Assembly: GCF_963675165.1 (NCBI RefSeq)
Contig: NC_087377.1
Coordinates: 15,000,198 to 15,064,197 of the forward strand
Source: Halichondria panicea
Taxonomy: Eukaryota > Porifera > Demospongiae > Suberitida > Halichondriidae
Reading direction: 5' to 3'
Length of the DNA: 64,000 nucleotides
Part shown: positions 1 through 11,744 of the stretch, piece after piece
Numbering within the stretch: the first letter of the stretch is position 1
Layout: each line of letters starts with the position of its first letter
Translations under genes and position numbers: made by a program
Notes under the pieces: model-generated
Told to the model about the DNA's origin: nothing
What the model saw: the letters and a program-made list of their open reading frames with translations, nothing else
The model's database searches: none

Positions 1-483
1 TTTAATGAGCTATTTAATGAGCTACAGAATTGCTACTCTGGACCATGACATAATCACGATATAAAAGTGTGCATTCGAACCATACCAATATCAAACCATA
101 AAACATCAAAGCCAACCAATCTTGTTTTCGTGTGTGTGTGTGTGTGTGTTTCCCCACTTTGAACCAACTAATTGCATGGATACAAACATTTTCAAGCAGT
201 TTCATCTTTATTGCTATCTAGTCAGACACATTCAGCTTGTACCATTAGCTAGGCCTCAGGAAACCTACACTCTAATGCAAGTACCTAAAATGAAGATGAA
301 GTGTGTTATTGTCACTCCTACTTGTATTGAGTGACATGCCTCACATACCTTCCAGGAACTAGCTATCATTTATTATTGCATGTGGTAGACCTCTACAAGA
401 AACTGTAATTTATAGCTCATCTAGTGAGTATTGTTTGTCTCACTGAATAGACAGTTAATCAGTAACTAGATCTAGCTGCTAAA
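1..483 (+). promoter_or_regulatory. Class A upstream region of gene 1
   Basis: Non-coding sequence before the first start codon. It is nearly identical to 21460-21957 (before gene 3) and 35540-36124 (before gene 4), so it was copied together with those genes. It holds a (TG)n run of about 10 units at 130-149, roughly 335 bp before the ATG. I see no convincing TATA box or transcription start, so calling it the promoter region is inference from position and co-duplication. Confidence 0.45.
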
Positions 484-3400
484 ATGAGACACAGAATTGC
501 TACTCTGATCCTGACAATAATCGTAATCACATTTGTTCACAAGAAAGCATCCTGCAATACCCAAATCACAGGTAGGACGAAAAACAAATAGGCCTTAAAT
601 TTAAATTTGAATTGTCTATTGATCCTATAGATGTGACCCCATCAAGTGCTGGCAATAGATTTGTGGTCGGTTTCCCCATAAATTTTGCTCTTGCAGAACA
701 GTTGTTCTTATTCATCACAAATCCAGAGTCAAGTGCTGTTAGCTTCACAATCACTCCAATTGATTTTAGCGGTAGTGTTTCAGCATCTTCTGCTACTGTA
801 AACATCCCATCCAGTTTTGAAGTTGTATCTATTAATGAAAGGGACAAGGGGATCCTTGTTGAAGCTAACGGAAACATCAATGTGTATGGGCTGTCTTATG
901 ATTCAGGTTCTGCAGATGCCTATTTAGCATTACCATGTACTGTAATGGCAGTGGATGAATACGAATATTATGGAATCTCCTATGGAACCTTTTGTAGTAT
1001 TATTTTGGTGGTGGCTTGTGAAAATGAAACTGTTATCAAATTCAATTCCTCAACAATAACACTCAATAGTATGGAAACCTATCAGATGGAAAGTAGTGAT
1101 AATGATCTCACAGGAACAAGAATAACAAGCTCCAAACCTTTGTCTGTATTTAGCGGACATGATTGTGCTAATATTCCTCAAGGTAACCAAGCTTGTGATC
1201 ACCTGGTTGAACAAGTGCCTCCGACTGTGACATGGGGCTCAAAATTCTTCGTAGCATCTCTTGAGGGTAGATCTTCTGGTGAACGTATTCGTGTTCTTAG
1301 TGCCCGAGCAGCAAGTGTAGCTGTGAATTGCAACACTAATGTATCAGTCAGTCAATTCCAGTTACAGAGTGGAGGGAGCTACCGAGAATTTGAAATACTT
1401 ATTAACAGTTTCTGTAGCATTGAATCCACTTCACCAGTACTGGTCGCACAGTATGCATATGGTGGTGCGAGTGATGGCGTGGGAGACCCATTCATGATGA
1501 TAATCCCTCCAATTGAGCAGTTTACAAATAACTATTTAGTCGAGAGTTTCACTAATTTCATATCCAACTATGTCACGGTGTATGTTTCTTCTGAGTTTTT
1601 TCAAACTGAACAGATATTATTAGACAATTCCATTGTTACTGGGTGGCAGAATGTTGTCTGTTCAAATGGAGAAGTTTGTGGCCACATAAGTAGAACAAAT
1701 GTGTCTACTGGAGCTCATTCTATCCGCCATCAAAACAGCTCAGCCGTTTTAGGTGTTTCAGTGTACGGATTCAACTCTCTTAACTCTCATGGTTACCCTG
1801 GAGGCATGAGGTTGTCTCCCATACAATGTAACTGTGGTCAAAATTCTATTTGTTTGAATAACATGGGACAGTTTAATTGTAGCTGCTTGATTGGATTTGG
1901 TGCTAAATTGACTGGAACTGATGGATTCACCTGTAATGGTAAGTTGAGTGTTTCTATAGTAATAGAAGAGGTCATGTCACTGTTTCTTTCTTTTCATTGC
2001 AGCCATAACTTGTCCTCTCTCGACTGATCCTACCAATGGCTCTGTGACATACAGTGCCACTGCTGATGAAAACAACACCTATGCCTTTGATGTGGTAGTT
2101 ACTTACAGCTGTTTCGCTGGATTTTCTCTTGTCGGCGACAATACAAGGAACTGCACTGGAGATGGCAGTAGCACTACTGGTGCTTTTGCTGGTATAGCTC
2201 CAATCTGTGCAGGTAGGAACTTACACAATATTTCAGGAGTTGTTATATTATAGGCTTCTCTACTACAGCTATAACATGCCCACCACTTTCCAATCTAACC
2301 AATGGCTCTCTGTCTTATTCGAATGTGCCTGGTCAAAACAACAGCTATGCTTTCAATGTAATGGCTACCTACAGTTGCGATACTGGATTTTCACTAGTTG
2401 ATAACAACACAAGGACTTGCACTGGAGATGGAAGTAGCACTAATGGTTCTTTTGATGGAGAATCACCAACTTGTGAAGGTGAGTCCATGAAAAATGCTAA
2501 ACTGTGCTCTAATATTCTATAACAGTCATTACCTGCCCTCCCCTGAGTGATCCTTCCAATGGCTCTGTGGTTTACAACAGTGATTTAGAATTTGGATCGC
2601 AAGCGATCTACAATTGTAACACTGGGTTTTTTCTAGTTGGTAATACGACCAGGACTTGTAGTGGAGATAGCAGTAACACTACTGGTTATTTTGATGGAGA
2701 AGCACCAACTTGTGAAGGTGAGCGTATGAAAAAAGTTTAAACCGTATAATTATAATATATACAGTCATTACCTGCCCTCCCCTGAATGATCCATCCAATG
2801 GCTCTGTGGTTTACAACATTGATTTAGAGTTTGGAACACCAGCAATGTACAGTTGTGACAATGGATTTTCTTTGGTTGGTAATACGACCAGGACTTGTAC
2901 TGGAGATGGCAGTAGTATTACTGGTTCTTTTGATGGAGAAGCACCAACTTGTGAAGGTGAGTGTCCATGCATGCAGTTAATTACATTCTGCAATAAATAG
3001 CATGTGTCTTGTGACTCAAGGTGCACTCCATCATTCCATATGCAGCCATAACCTGCCTTGCCCTAAGTGACCCTATGAACGGCCATGTAGACTATGAAGG
3101 TATTTCTGCTAATAACAACCAATTCCAAATTCCTTTTGGTACGATGGTCACCTACACTTGTGTCATTGGGTTTGCTCTGATTGGTAATGACATAAGATTT
3201 TGCACTGGAGATGGTAGTAGCACTACTGGTGCATTTAGTGGAATTGATCCAACTTGTGAACGTAAGTGACACCAACATGTTTTGTTTTAGCTTACACTAA
3301 TTTTCCTATGTAGCCATAACCTGTCCTCCTTTGATGAGCCCAACCAATGGCACTGTGTCCTACGGCGGAGTTGCTACTGATGTAAATGGCAACTTATCGT

Positions 3401-6400
3401 TCAATGTAATGGCTACCTACAGTTGTGACACTGGGTTTTCTCTGGTTGATAACAGCTCAAGGATTTGCACTGGAGATGGGATGAGTGTCAACGGTGGTTT
3501 TAATGGAACAGCTCCAACTTGTGACCGTGAGTGCTCTTCACACACTTAACTTGCAACTGTAAACCCTCTCCTCTCTCCAACTGTCTACAGCTATAACCTG
3601 CCCTGCTGTGGCAGCGTCGAGTAGTGGCAGTATTGACTTTGGTGGAGCCTCATCTGATGGAAACAGCAACTATGCCTTTGATGTGGTAGCTAATTACAAT
3701 TGTGATAATGGATTTTCTCTGGTTGGTAATAGCTCGAGAACGTGTACTGGAGACGGCAGTAGCACTACTGGTGCTTTCGATGGAGCAGCTCCAACTTGTG
3801 AACGTAAGTGCATATGCTTCTGTTATTGGACATTTTTAACTCCCCTAACAATCCACCCCCACCAGCTATAACTTGCCCTGGTGTGCCCATACCAAACAAC
3901 GGTACTATTGACTTTGGTGGCGCCTCACGTGATGAAAATGGCACCTATATTTTTGCTGTGGTGGCTACCTACAGTTGTGATACTGGGTTTTCTCTTGTCG
4001 GGAATAACACAAGAACTTGCACCGGAGATGGCAGTAGCACTACTGGTGTTTTTGATGGTATAGCTCCAATCTGTGCAGGTAGGAACTTACACAATATTTC
4101 AGGAGTTGTATATTATAGGCTTCTCTGCTACAGCTATAACATGCCCACCACTTTCCAATCTAACCAACGGCTCTCTGTCTTATTCGAATGTGCCTGGTCA
4201 AAACAACAGCTATGCTTTCAATGTCAAGGTTACCTACAGTTGTGATACTGGATTTTCACTAGTTGACAACAACACAAGGACTTGCACTGGAGATGGAAGT
4301 AGCACCACTGGTTCTTTTAATGGAGAAGCACCAACTTGTGAAGGTGAGTTAATGAAAACGCTAAACTGTATACTCTATTTATAATTATATATACAGTTAT
4401 TACCTGCCCTCCTCTGAACGATCCTTCCAACGGCACTGTGACTTACAATGTTGACAGTGATAATTTAGAGTTTGGAACACAGGCAATATACAGTTGTGAC
4501 AATGGATTTTCTCTGGTTGGTAATACGACTAGGACTTGTACTGGAGATGGCAGTAGCACTACTGGTGCTTTTGATGGAGCAGCTCCAACTTGTGAACGTA
4601 AGTGCATATGTTTCTGTTATTGGACATTTTTAACTCCCCTAACAATCCACTCCCACCAGCCATAACTTGCCCTGGTGTGCCCATACCAAACAACGGTACT
4701 ATTGACTTTGGTGGCGCCTCACGTGATGAAAATGGCACCTATATTTTTGCTGTGGTGGCTACCTACAGTTGTGACACTGGGTTTTCTCTTGTCGGGGATA
4801 ACACAAGAACTTGCACCGGAGATGGCAGTAGCACTACTGGTGTTTTTGATGGTATAGCTACAATCTGTGCAGGTAGGAACTTACACAATATTCGAGGAGT
4901 TGTATATTATAGGCTCTTCTCTACTACAGCTATAACATGCCCACCACTTTCCAATCTAACCAACGGCTCTGTTTCTTATTCGAATGTGCCTGGTCAAAAC
5001 AACAGCTATGCTTTCAATGTCGAGGCTACCTACAGTTGTGATACTGGGTTTTCACTAGTTGACAACAACACAAGGACTTGCACTGGAGATGGAAGTAGCA
5101 CCACTGGTTCTTTTAATGGAGAAGCACCAACTTGTGAAGGTGAGTTAATGAAAACGCTAAACTGTATATATACTCTATTTATAATTATATACAGTTATTA
5201 CCTGCCCTCCTCTGAACGATCCTTGCAACGGGACTGTGACTTACAATGTTGACAGTGATAATTTAGAGTTTGGAACGCAGGCAATATACAGTTGTGACAA
5301 TGGATTTTCTCTGGTTGGTAATACGACCAGGACTTGTACTGGAGATGGCAGTATCACTACTGGTTCTTTTGATGAAGAAGCACCAACTTGTGAAAGTGAG
5401 TATCCAGTTAACATTCTGCATAAATATTGTGTGTGTCTTTGTGACTCAAGGTGCACTCTATCATTCCATGCAGCCATAATTTGCCCTGCTCTAAGTGACC
5501 CAATAAATGGTAAAATAGAGTATGATGGTGGAGATACATCTACTAACAACAACCAACTCCAAATTCCTTTCGATACGATGGCCACCTACACTTGTGTCAT
5601 TGGTTTTGCTCTGATTGGTAATGACATAAGAACATGTACTGGAGATGGCAGTAGCACTACTGGTGCATTTAGTGGAATTGATCCAACTTGTGAACGTGAG
5701 TGAGACCAAATAATTATGTTTGTTTCAGCTTACTAACCTAAATTTAATTATGCAGCCATAACCTGTCCTCCTTTGATTAGCCCAACTAATGGCACTGTGT
5801 CTTATGGTGGAGTTGCTACTGATGTAAATGGCAACTTTACGTTCAATGTAATGGCTACCTACAGTTGTGACACTGGGTTTGCTCTGGTTGATAACAGCTC
5901 AAGGATTTGCACTGGAGATGGGATGAGTGTCAATGGTGGCTTTAATGGAACAGCTCCAACTTGTGACCGTGAGTGTACTCTTCACACACTTAATTTGCAA
6001 CTATTAACCCTCTCCTCTCCAACTGTCTACAGCTATAACCTGCCCTGCTGTGGCAGCGCCGAGTAATGGCAGTATTGACTTTGGTGGAGCCTCATCTGAT
6101 GGAAACAGCAACTATGCCTTTGATGTGGTAGCTAATTACAATTGTGATAATGGATTTTCTCTGGTTGGTAATAGCTCGAGGACGTGTACTGGACTTGGCA
6201 GTAGCACTACTGGTGCTTTTGATGGAGCAGCTCCATCTTGTGAACGTAAGTGCATATGCTTCTGTTATTGGACATTTTAACTCCCCTCCTATTCCACCCC
6301 ACCCACCAGCCATAACTTGCCCTGGTGTGCTCATACCGAACAACGGCAATATTGACTTTGGTGGCGCCTCACTTGATGAAAATGGCACATATATTTTTGC

Positions 6401-7657
6401 TGTGGTGGCTACCTACAGTTGTGACACTGGGTTTTATCTGGTTGGTAACGACTCACGGACTTGCACTGGAGATGGCAGCAGTATTATTGGTACTTTTGAT
6501 GGGTCGGCTTCAACTTGTCAGCGTGAGTTACATGCATGGCTTTAAATTACATGCCGAATCACATGCACCTATTCTTTTTCAAAAGTTATCACCTGCCCTC
6601 CGTTGACTATTCCTTATAATGGTGCTGTGACATACAATTCTACTGCTGATGAAAACGGCAACTATGATTTTTATGTGATGGCTACCTACAATTGTGACAC
6701 TGGCTTTTTTCTGGTTGGTGACAACTCAACAACTTGCACTGGAAACGGCAGTAGCATTACTGGTACCTTCGATGGCCTAGTTCCTATCTGTGAAGGTAAG
6801 CTATAATAACAATTTTAGGGACTCAATTTGAATAAGCATTTCTGCTACATACAGCTATAACATGCCCACCACTTTCCAATCTATCCAACGGCTCTCTGTC
6901 TTATTCGAATGTGCCTGATCAAAACAACAGCTATGCTTTCAATGTAATGGCTACCTACAGCTGCAACTCTGGGTTTTCTCTGGTTGGTAACAAGACAAGG
7001 AATTGCTCTGGAGATGGCAGTAGTACTACTGGTTCATTTGATGCCTCTGCTCCAACTTGCAAAGGTAAATACTATAATACTTCTGTGTTTGGAAACAAAC
7101 TAATTTTTCAGCAATAACATGTTCTCCGATTGCCGACCCAATTAATGGGACTGTAATCTATTCTTCTGACGTTGATGGTTTGGGAAATTATGCCTTCAAT
7201 GTGACGGCTAACCACAGTTGTGACACTGGCTTTGATCTGGTTGGTAACAATCCAAGGACTTGCAATGGAGATGGAAGTAGCATTACCGGTGCATTTGATG
7301 GAGAGGATCTGAAATGTGAAGGTGCAAACAGTATGAGTGTGTACAGATTATAATGACAATAAGGCAAACCCTACATAATTCCTTTAACGACCAAAAAAAC
7401 ATTGATACAATTTTAAGTACTCCATAATTATAGGCTCTCGTAAGTAATGAAAAACAATGAATTTGTGTTTTTACTCATGCACAGTTTTAGTTGCCTCTTC
7501 TGCATCACTTATCCTCGGTGTTGTCATACCTGTTGTGAGTGTGGTGGCTGTACTAGCTCTAGTTGTGCTGGGTGGAGCTGTCTATGGATATATTCAAGTG
7601 ATAAGCCATCTGTTGAAGTTAAAAAAGCCTGAAACTGGGACTGCTAAACTACTGTAA
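484..7657 (+). CDS. Gene 1: IgGFc-EGF-CCP(x20)-TM surface protein
   Basis: Predicted type I membrane protein, 22 introns, 1917 residues. Exons: signal peptide 484-571; IgGFc-binding plus EGF 631-1938; CCPs 2003-2212, 2269-2478, 2526-2717, 2765-2956, 3046-3261, 3314-3526, 3591-3803, 3866-4078, 4134-4343, 4397-4597, 4660-4872, 4930-5139, 5195-5395, 5474-5695, 5756-5968, 6033-6245, 6310-6522, 6586-6795, 6855-7064, 7112-7321; TM 7485-7657. All introns are phase 1 and the summed exons are a multiple of three. The signal peptide is MRHRIATL plus a hydrophobic core. The IgGFc part (residues 30 to about 428) has SSKPLSVFSG and EQVPPTVTWGSKF. The six-Cys EGF is about residues 429-465. Each CCP has four Cys (ITC, YSC, RTC, PTC). 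The tail is KLKKPETGTAKLL. The last CCP may end at 7330 instead (GTATGA donor). Cassettes h-b-d are duplicated and CCP10 is chimeric. Family assignment is firm; adhesion or recognition function is inferred. Confidence 0.9.
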
Positions 7658-8305
7658 TCTTTAATGGTTTTCAGTCTGTGCAAAACTAATAATTATCACT
7701 GTCAACAGTACGTCATTTATATTTAAGTAGATAGAGGTCTTTGGGTATGAAACACTAACTTATCGTTTAATTTGTGATTCTATAATGCTCTATACCAATG
7801 AGCTCAATTTTATGTTGGTTTCGATCGAGATAAAAAAAATTTTTCATATACGTCTTGTCCACGTCCACTGACAACACTATAAGTCTGTAGTCTGTATGGA
7901 TGTCATTAATTTCACATTTTAAAGAATTTATTACCAGCAAAATGTGCTAAACAGTGCAAAATCTAGACCTGTGAACACCTTGAACACTAATGTGCACTTA
8001 CAACTAGATCTAGCTATAATTATATAAAAGTAGGGAGCATTGATATTGTGGCGTAAGAAGATTGACAAAGGGGAGCTTTTACATGCATGCATGGCCTTGG
8101 AGGGGGAGCTGAGACATATGCACCACGAAATTATCTAAGCATAAGCATTGCAAGATTACTAGTCACCAAAAATAAAAGCCTAGGGGACTCCAGCACTCTG
8201 CTTCTGACTGGTCTAAGCATATTATTATAGATAGAACTCTTCCTTTTCTATCTGTGGTCTAAGTCAGTGACAATGCAGTTAAATGAGCTATATAATACTA
8301 CTTTA
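7658..8305. other. 3' flank of gene 1, no gene seen
   Basis: About 650 bp after the stop codon, presumably 3' UTR then intergenic DNA. It is closely repeated after gene 3 (28337-29000), gene 4 (43016-43233 continued at 44801-45230) and gene 5 (55929-56565), so it was copied with the C-terminal exons. No open frame or clear AATAAA close to the stop is visible. Confidence 0.5.
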
Positions 8306-8580
8306 GGCCACTCCAAGTGATACTCTGGTTTCTGGTCCACCGCCCGCATCAGATTTTATTCTTGGATTTCTATCTCATTATTGGATTTCTATCTCATTAT
8401 TTCTACTACGCATGCGCAGAATGGTCATGCGGTACAAAAATAGTGTGATAATGATATTCATTTGCAAAATAATGAGATTCATAAGGTGAAATTGATAATG
8501 ACATAATGAGAAAAGCCGCCCGCCCGCATGCAATTAGAAAAACTTCAGGACCAGAAACCAGAGTGTCACTTGGAGTGGCC
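8306..8580. mobile_element. 275-bp PIF/Harbinger-type MITE
   Basis: The ends are inverted repeats of 33 bp with one mismatch, starting GGCCACTCCAAGTGA at 8306 and ending with its complement at 8580. The flanks are TTA (8303-8305 and 8581-8583). The paralogous sites near 28995, 45228 and 56565 read ACTTTAAC without the insert, so this is a real insertion with a 3-bp TTA duplication. TTA duplication and GGCC-type ends are hallmarks of PIF/Harbinger non-autonomous elements. Inside, a 19-bp unit beginning TTGGATTTCTATC is tandemly doubled (8362-8399). There is no coding capacity. Confidence 0.85.
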
Positions 8581-8610
8581 TTAACTATGGACTCATAATT
8601 ATAATTATAC

Positions 8611-10475
8611 ATTTGCTCACAAGAATGTGTAATACCCAAATCACAAGTAGAATTCTTGAATTGTCCATTGCTTCATCTTATAGATGTGAAGTGCTGGCAA
8701 CAACTCTCTCGTTGACTTCCCTAGTTAGTGGTCAATTGCAATGGGATAAAATTTCTTATTCATCCACAAACCTAAAGTTAAGTAATATTTTCCCGGTCAC
8801 AATTGATCGTGGGAGCATTTCAATCATCCAGTTTTTGGGGGGATCTTTGTTGAAGCTGATGTAAATGAAAGCACTGCAGGTGCTGATGCCTCGGTGGAGA
8901 TGCCAAAGCTACATAACATAAAGCTACTAATAGCATTTATACGCATGACATGTTGAACTTAATTGCTGCATGCAAACTCAAGGAGTGGGTAATGATCAAC
9001 CTTGATTGTTGTTAAAAACGATCGATGCCAAAAGTTCAAGTCTAAAATTAATTAGGCTGCATGCATTAGCAGAGCCTTGCAGTTCTCTTCTCACTCTTGC
9101 AGTTACCAATAGCTAGCGTTCTAGTACAGAGTTTACTACTAAGTAGAATAGCAACACTCAGTAAACAAATTTGGCTACGTGCTCTTCTGAAAAGGCTGCA
9201 ATGGCATTCCAAGTAAGCAAAACTAGGCATAACTCGAGAACGAAGCATTATTTTGCAAATCCACGAATTAAAATCCAAGTAAACATGACTAGAAGCCTAT
9301 AGAAACTCTTACTTGCACTTGATTCATCCTTGAGCAGCTGTAGCAGTCTACACACACATACAGACACACATGCACACACACACACAGACACACAAACACA
9401 CTACCGTATACCTCGCTTGCGCATGCGCACTGAGGCATAATTATAAGATCAAGGATGTATACTATTTTCTGCGGACATGTTACAGTGTATATACTATGAT
9501 GGCAGTGGATGAACGAATTATTATGGAGTCTCGTATGATGCCGGGATCATTGGTATAATCTCCTATGTATACCCTTTTGTAGTGTTATTTTGTTGGTGGC
9601 TTGTGAAAATGAAACTGTTGTCAAATTCAATTCTTCCTCAACAATAGTATGGAAACGTATCAGTTTGAAGGGATGTGATGATCTCACACGAATAAGAATA
9701 ACTATAGCTCCAAACCTTTGTCTGTGTTTAGTGGATCTGATTGTGCTAATGTTTCTCGAGATATAAACTACTGTGACCACGTGGTTGAACAAGTCTTTCC
9801 GACTGTGACATGCATGGGGTTCAAAATTTCTCGTACCATCTCTCGAGGGTAGATCTTCTGGTGAACGTATTCGTGTTCTTAGTGCCCGAGCATGCAATTG
9901 TGAACTGCAACACTGACATATCAGTCAGTGAATTCCAGTTACAGAGTAGAGGGAGCTTTAGAGAATTTGAAGTTGAAAGTTTCTGTTGCATTGAATCCAC
10001 TTCTCCAGTACTGGTCGCCCAGTATGCATATGGTGGTACGAGTGATGGCGTGGAAGACCCATGCATCCATGATGATAATCCCTCCAATTGAGCAGTTTAC
10101 AAATAACTATTTAGTCGAGAATTTCACTAATTTCTCATCCAACTATGTCACGACGTTCAGACAATTCTGTAGTTACTGGATGGCAGAAAGTTGTCTGTTC
10201 AAATGGAGAAGTTTGTGGCCTCATAAGTAGAACAAAATATGTTTACTGGAGATCATTCTGTTCGCCATTAAAACAACTCAGCTGTTCTAGGTGTTTCGGT
10301 GTACAGATTCGCTATACAGCCAGTTCTAGTTACCCTGGAGGCATGAGATTATCTCCCATACAATGCAACTGTGCATGGTCAAAAATCTATTTGTTTAAAT
10401 AACATGAGACAGTTTAATTGTAGCTGCGCTAGCTTGAATGGATTTGGTGCTAAACAGATGGATTCACCTGTAATG
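8611..10475 (+). pseudogene. Decayed IgGFc-EGF gene copy (relic 1)
   Basis: The end of a signal-peptide exon is recognisable at 8611-8648 (CTCACAAGAATGTGTAATAC, start codon lost, donor damaged). IgGFc-like sequence follows at about 8684-8862. A stretch of unrelated DNA (8863-9490) is followed by the C-terminal two thirds of the IgGFc exon and a broken EGF, about 9495-10475, still ending at a GTAAGTTG donor. Many small insertions, deletions and in-frame stops break the reading frame. No CCP exon follows. Near-copies lie at 45256-48060 and 56590-57907, so the decay predates duplication of the block. Confidence 0.85.
9352..9403. repeat. CA-rich simple repeat
   Basis: Imperfect (CA)n interspersed with CACATACAGACA variants. 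It lies in the non-homologous spacer inside IgGFc relic 1. The paralogous position in relic 3 (about 45971-46003) has a shorter version. Confidence 0.8.
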
Positions 10476-11744
10476 GTAAGTTGAGTGTTTAAGTTTATAT
10501 AGATGTATATCAAGTAGAACAAATATACGTGGTAGCAGCCACCTAGTTTCTACTGCACTCTATAGTAAGAGCTATCTTTTGGGTTTACAGATAAAAGACA
10601 CTAGTCTATCAGTATGTGTGTGAAGAGCACTCTTGTACGATCTCAAGTTGCATGTAGCTGTTTCATTAAAGCCACCATTCACAAAAAATAAAATGACCAC
10701 GTGCAGTAAGCATACAAATCACGTTTGTTAGCATTAAAGTTGCTGTGATCAGAGCTAGAATGAGTTCACACCAAATATCAACCTTTTCTTCAAGTTTTAA
10801 TCTCACTAAGAGTTTTCTTTTAATACCATGTTGCTTTCTACAACTTGGTATTGGAGGCTGTATTTAACTATGGGTGAGTGTAAGTCATACCTATAGATAG
10901 TAACCATGGTAATGGTGGAAGGGATCAATACATTTTGAAGATGCGTGAACAGTTATTCAAGTTACAAGAAATGATAGAGTAAGTCGCCTAACCTTGTCAG
11001 ACATCAATGCATCATAAAAGTGTGTAATGCACGAACAAAACAAATCAATTATTGCACACTCTATAATAGATGGCTGTAACCAGTATATATACATCTATTT
11101 TACTGCTAAAAATCTTTCTCCTTCATTGAAGAGAAACGAGAGTTCTCTGATACAGCGTAGATACAAGATGCAGTTTCTATCACCTTCACAACAGCCTTGT
11201 GGTGGAAACCTTGGTGGGCAGCCGCGTGAACTTCTTCATGCACAGGCAGGACACAATGAGCTTCACATAGCACACAGCGCTTAGCACATCGCGCATGACC
11301 CATTGAAAATTGTTACATAGCTATAGCGCATATATAGCACATCACACATGGCGTATCGGACATCTTCGCATATAGCGCATATAGCACTTAGCACATAATC
11401 TGAGTTGTAAACACAAACACATGGCAAGTTGTATATATGCAGCTAGAAGTCTAGCTATAGATCTAGTTTTTACTGTGTATACGTCTTTCTCCCTCCTTCG
11501 GCGCATAGTACATCACACGTGGCGTATTGGAAATCTTTGCATATAGTGCATAGCACATAGCGCGACCTTCTGTTAGAGTGTACAATTAGTCTTGTGCATT
11601 ACACAACCTTTTACTGACGCACTTTGATGTCTGACAGAGTTCGGCAACTTACTCTAAGTAAGTTTTGTTTATCTTATCAGTGTGAGTTACATGGCTATAA
11701 GTTCTGTAGTATAACTGAATCACCTCATTCGTATTTTTCAAAAG
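10476..11744. other. Duplicated spacer after IgGFc relic 1
   Basis: No gene recognised. The segment recurs at 48061-49324 and, in reverse orientation, inside 29498-30510. It contains a run of AGCGCATA / GCACATAG-like words at 11275-11420. A 65-codon reverse frame at 11106-11303 (begins MGHARCAKRC) recurs in the other copies, but I see no known family. The last 100 bp resemble the intron before a type-j CCP exon (GTGAGTTACATGGCTATAAG ... TTCAAAAG). Confidence 0.55.

Noticed and set aside
566-880. Reverse-strand ORF opposite the IgGFc exon (also at 22040, 24766, 36228, 39469, 61800)
   Set aside because: It is the antisense shadow of the conserved IgGFc coding sequence; it recurs only because the sense strand is conserved and has no domain of its own.
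3881-4063. Second-frame ORFs over CCP exons (MCPYQTTVLLTL... type, several places)
   Set aside because: Shifted-frame shadows of CCP exons; the four-Cys frame with matching splice phases is the real one.
8611-10475. A working small IgGFc gene after gene 1
   Set aside because: No start codon in the signal-exon relic, damaged donor, many stops and indels, and no CCP or TM exons.
11106-11303. Conserved reverse ORF beginning MGHARCAKRC as a small Cys-rich gene
   Set aside because: It recurs only because the whole spacer is duplicated. It overlaps AGCGCATA low-complexity words and shows no signal peptide or known family.
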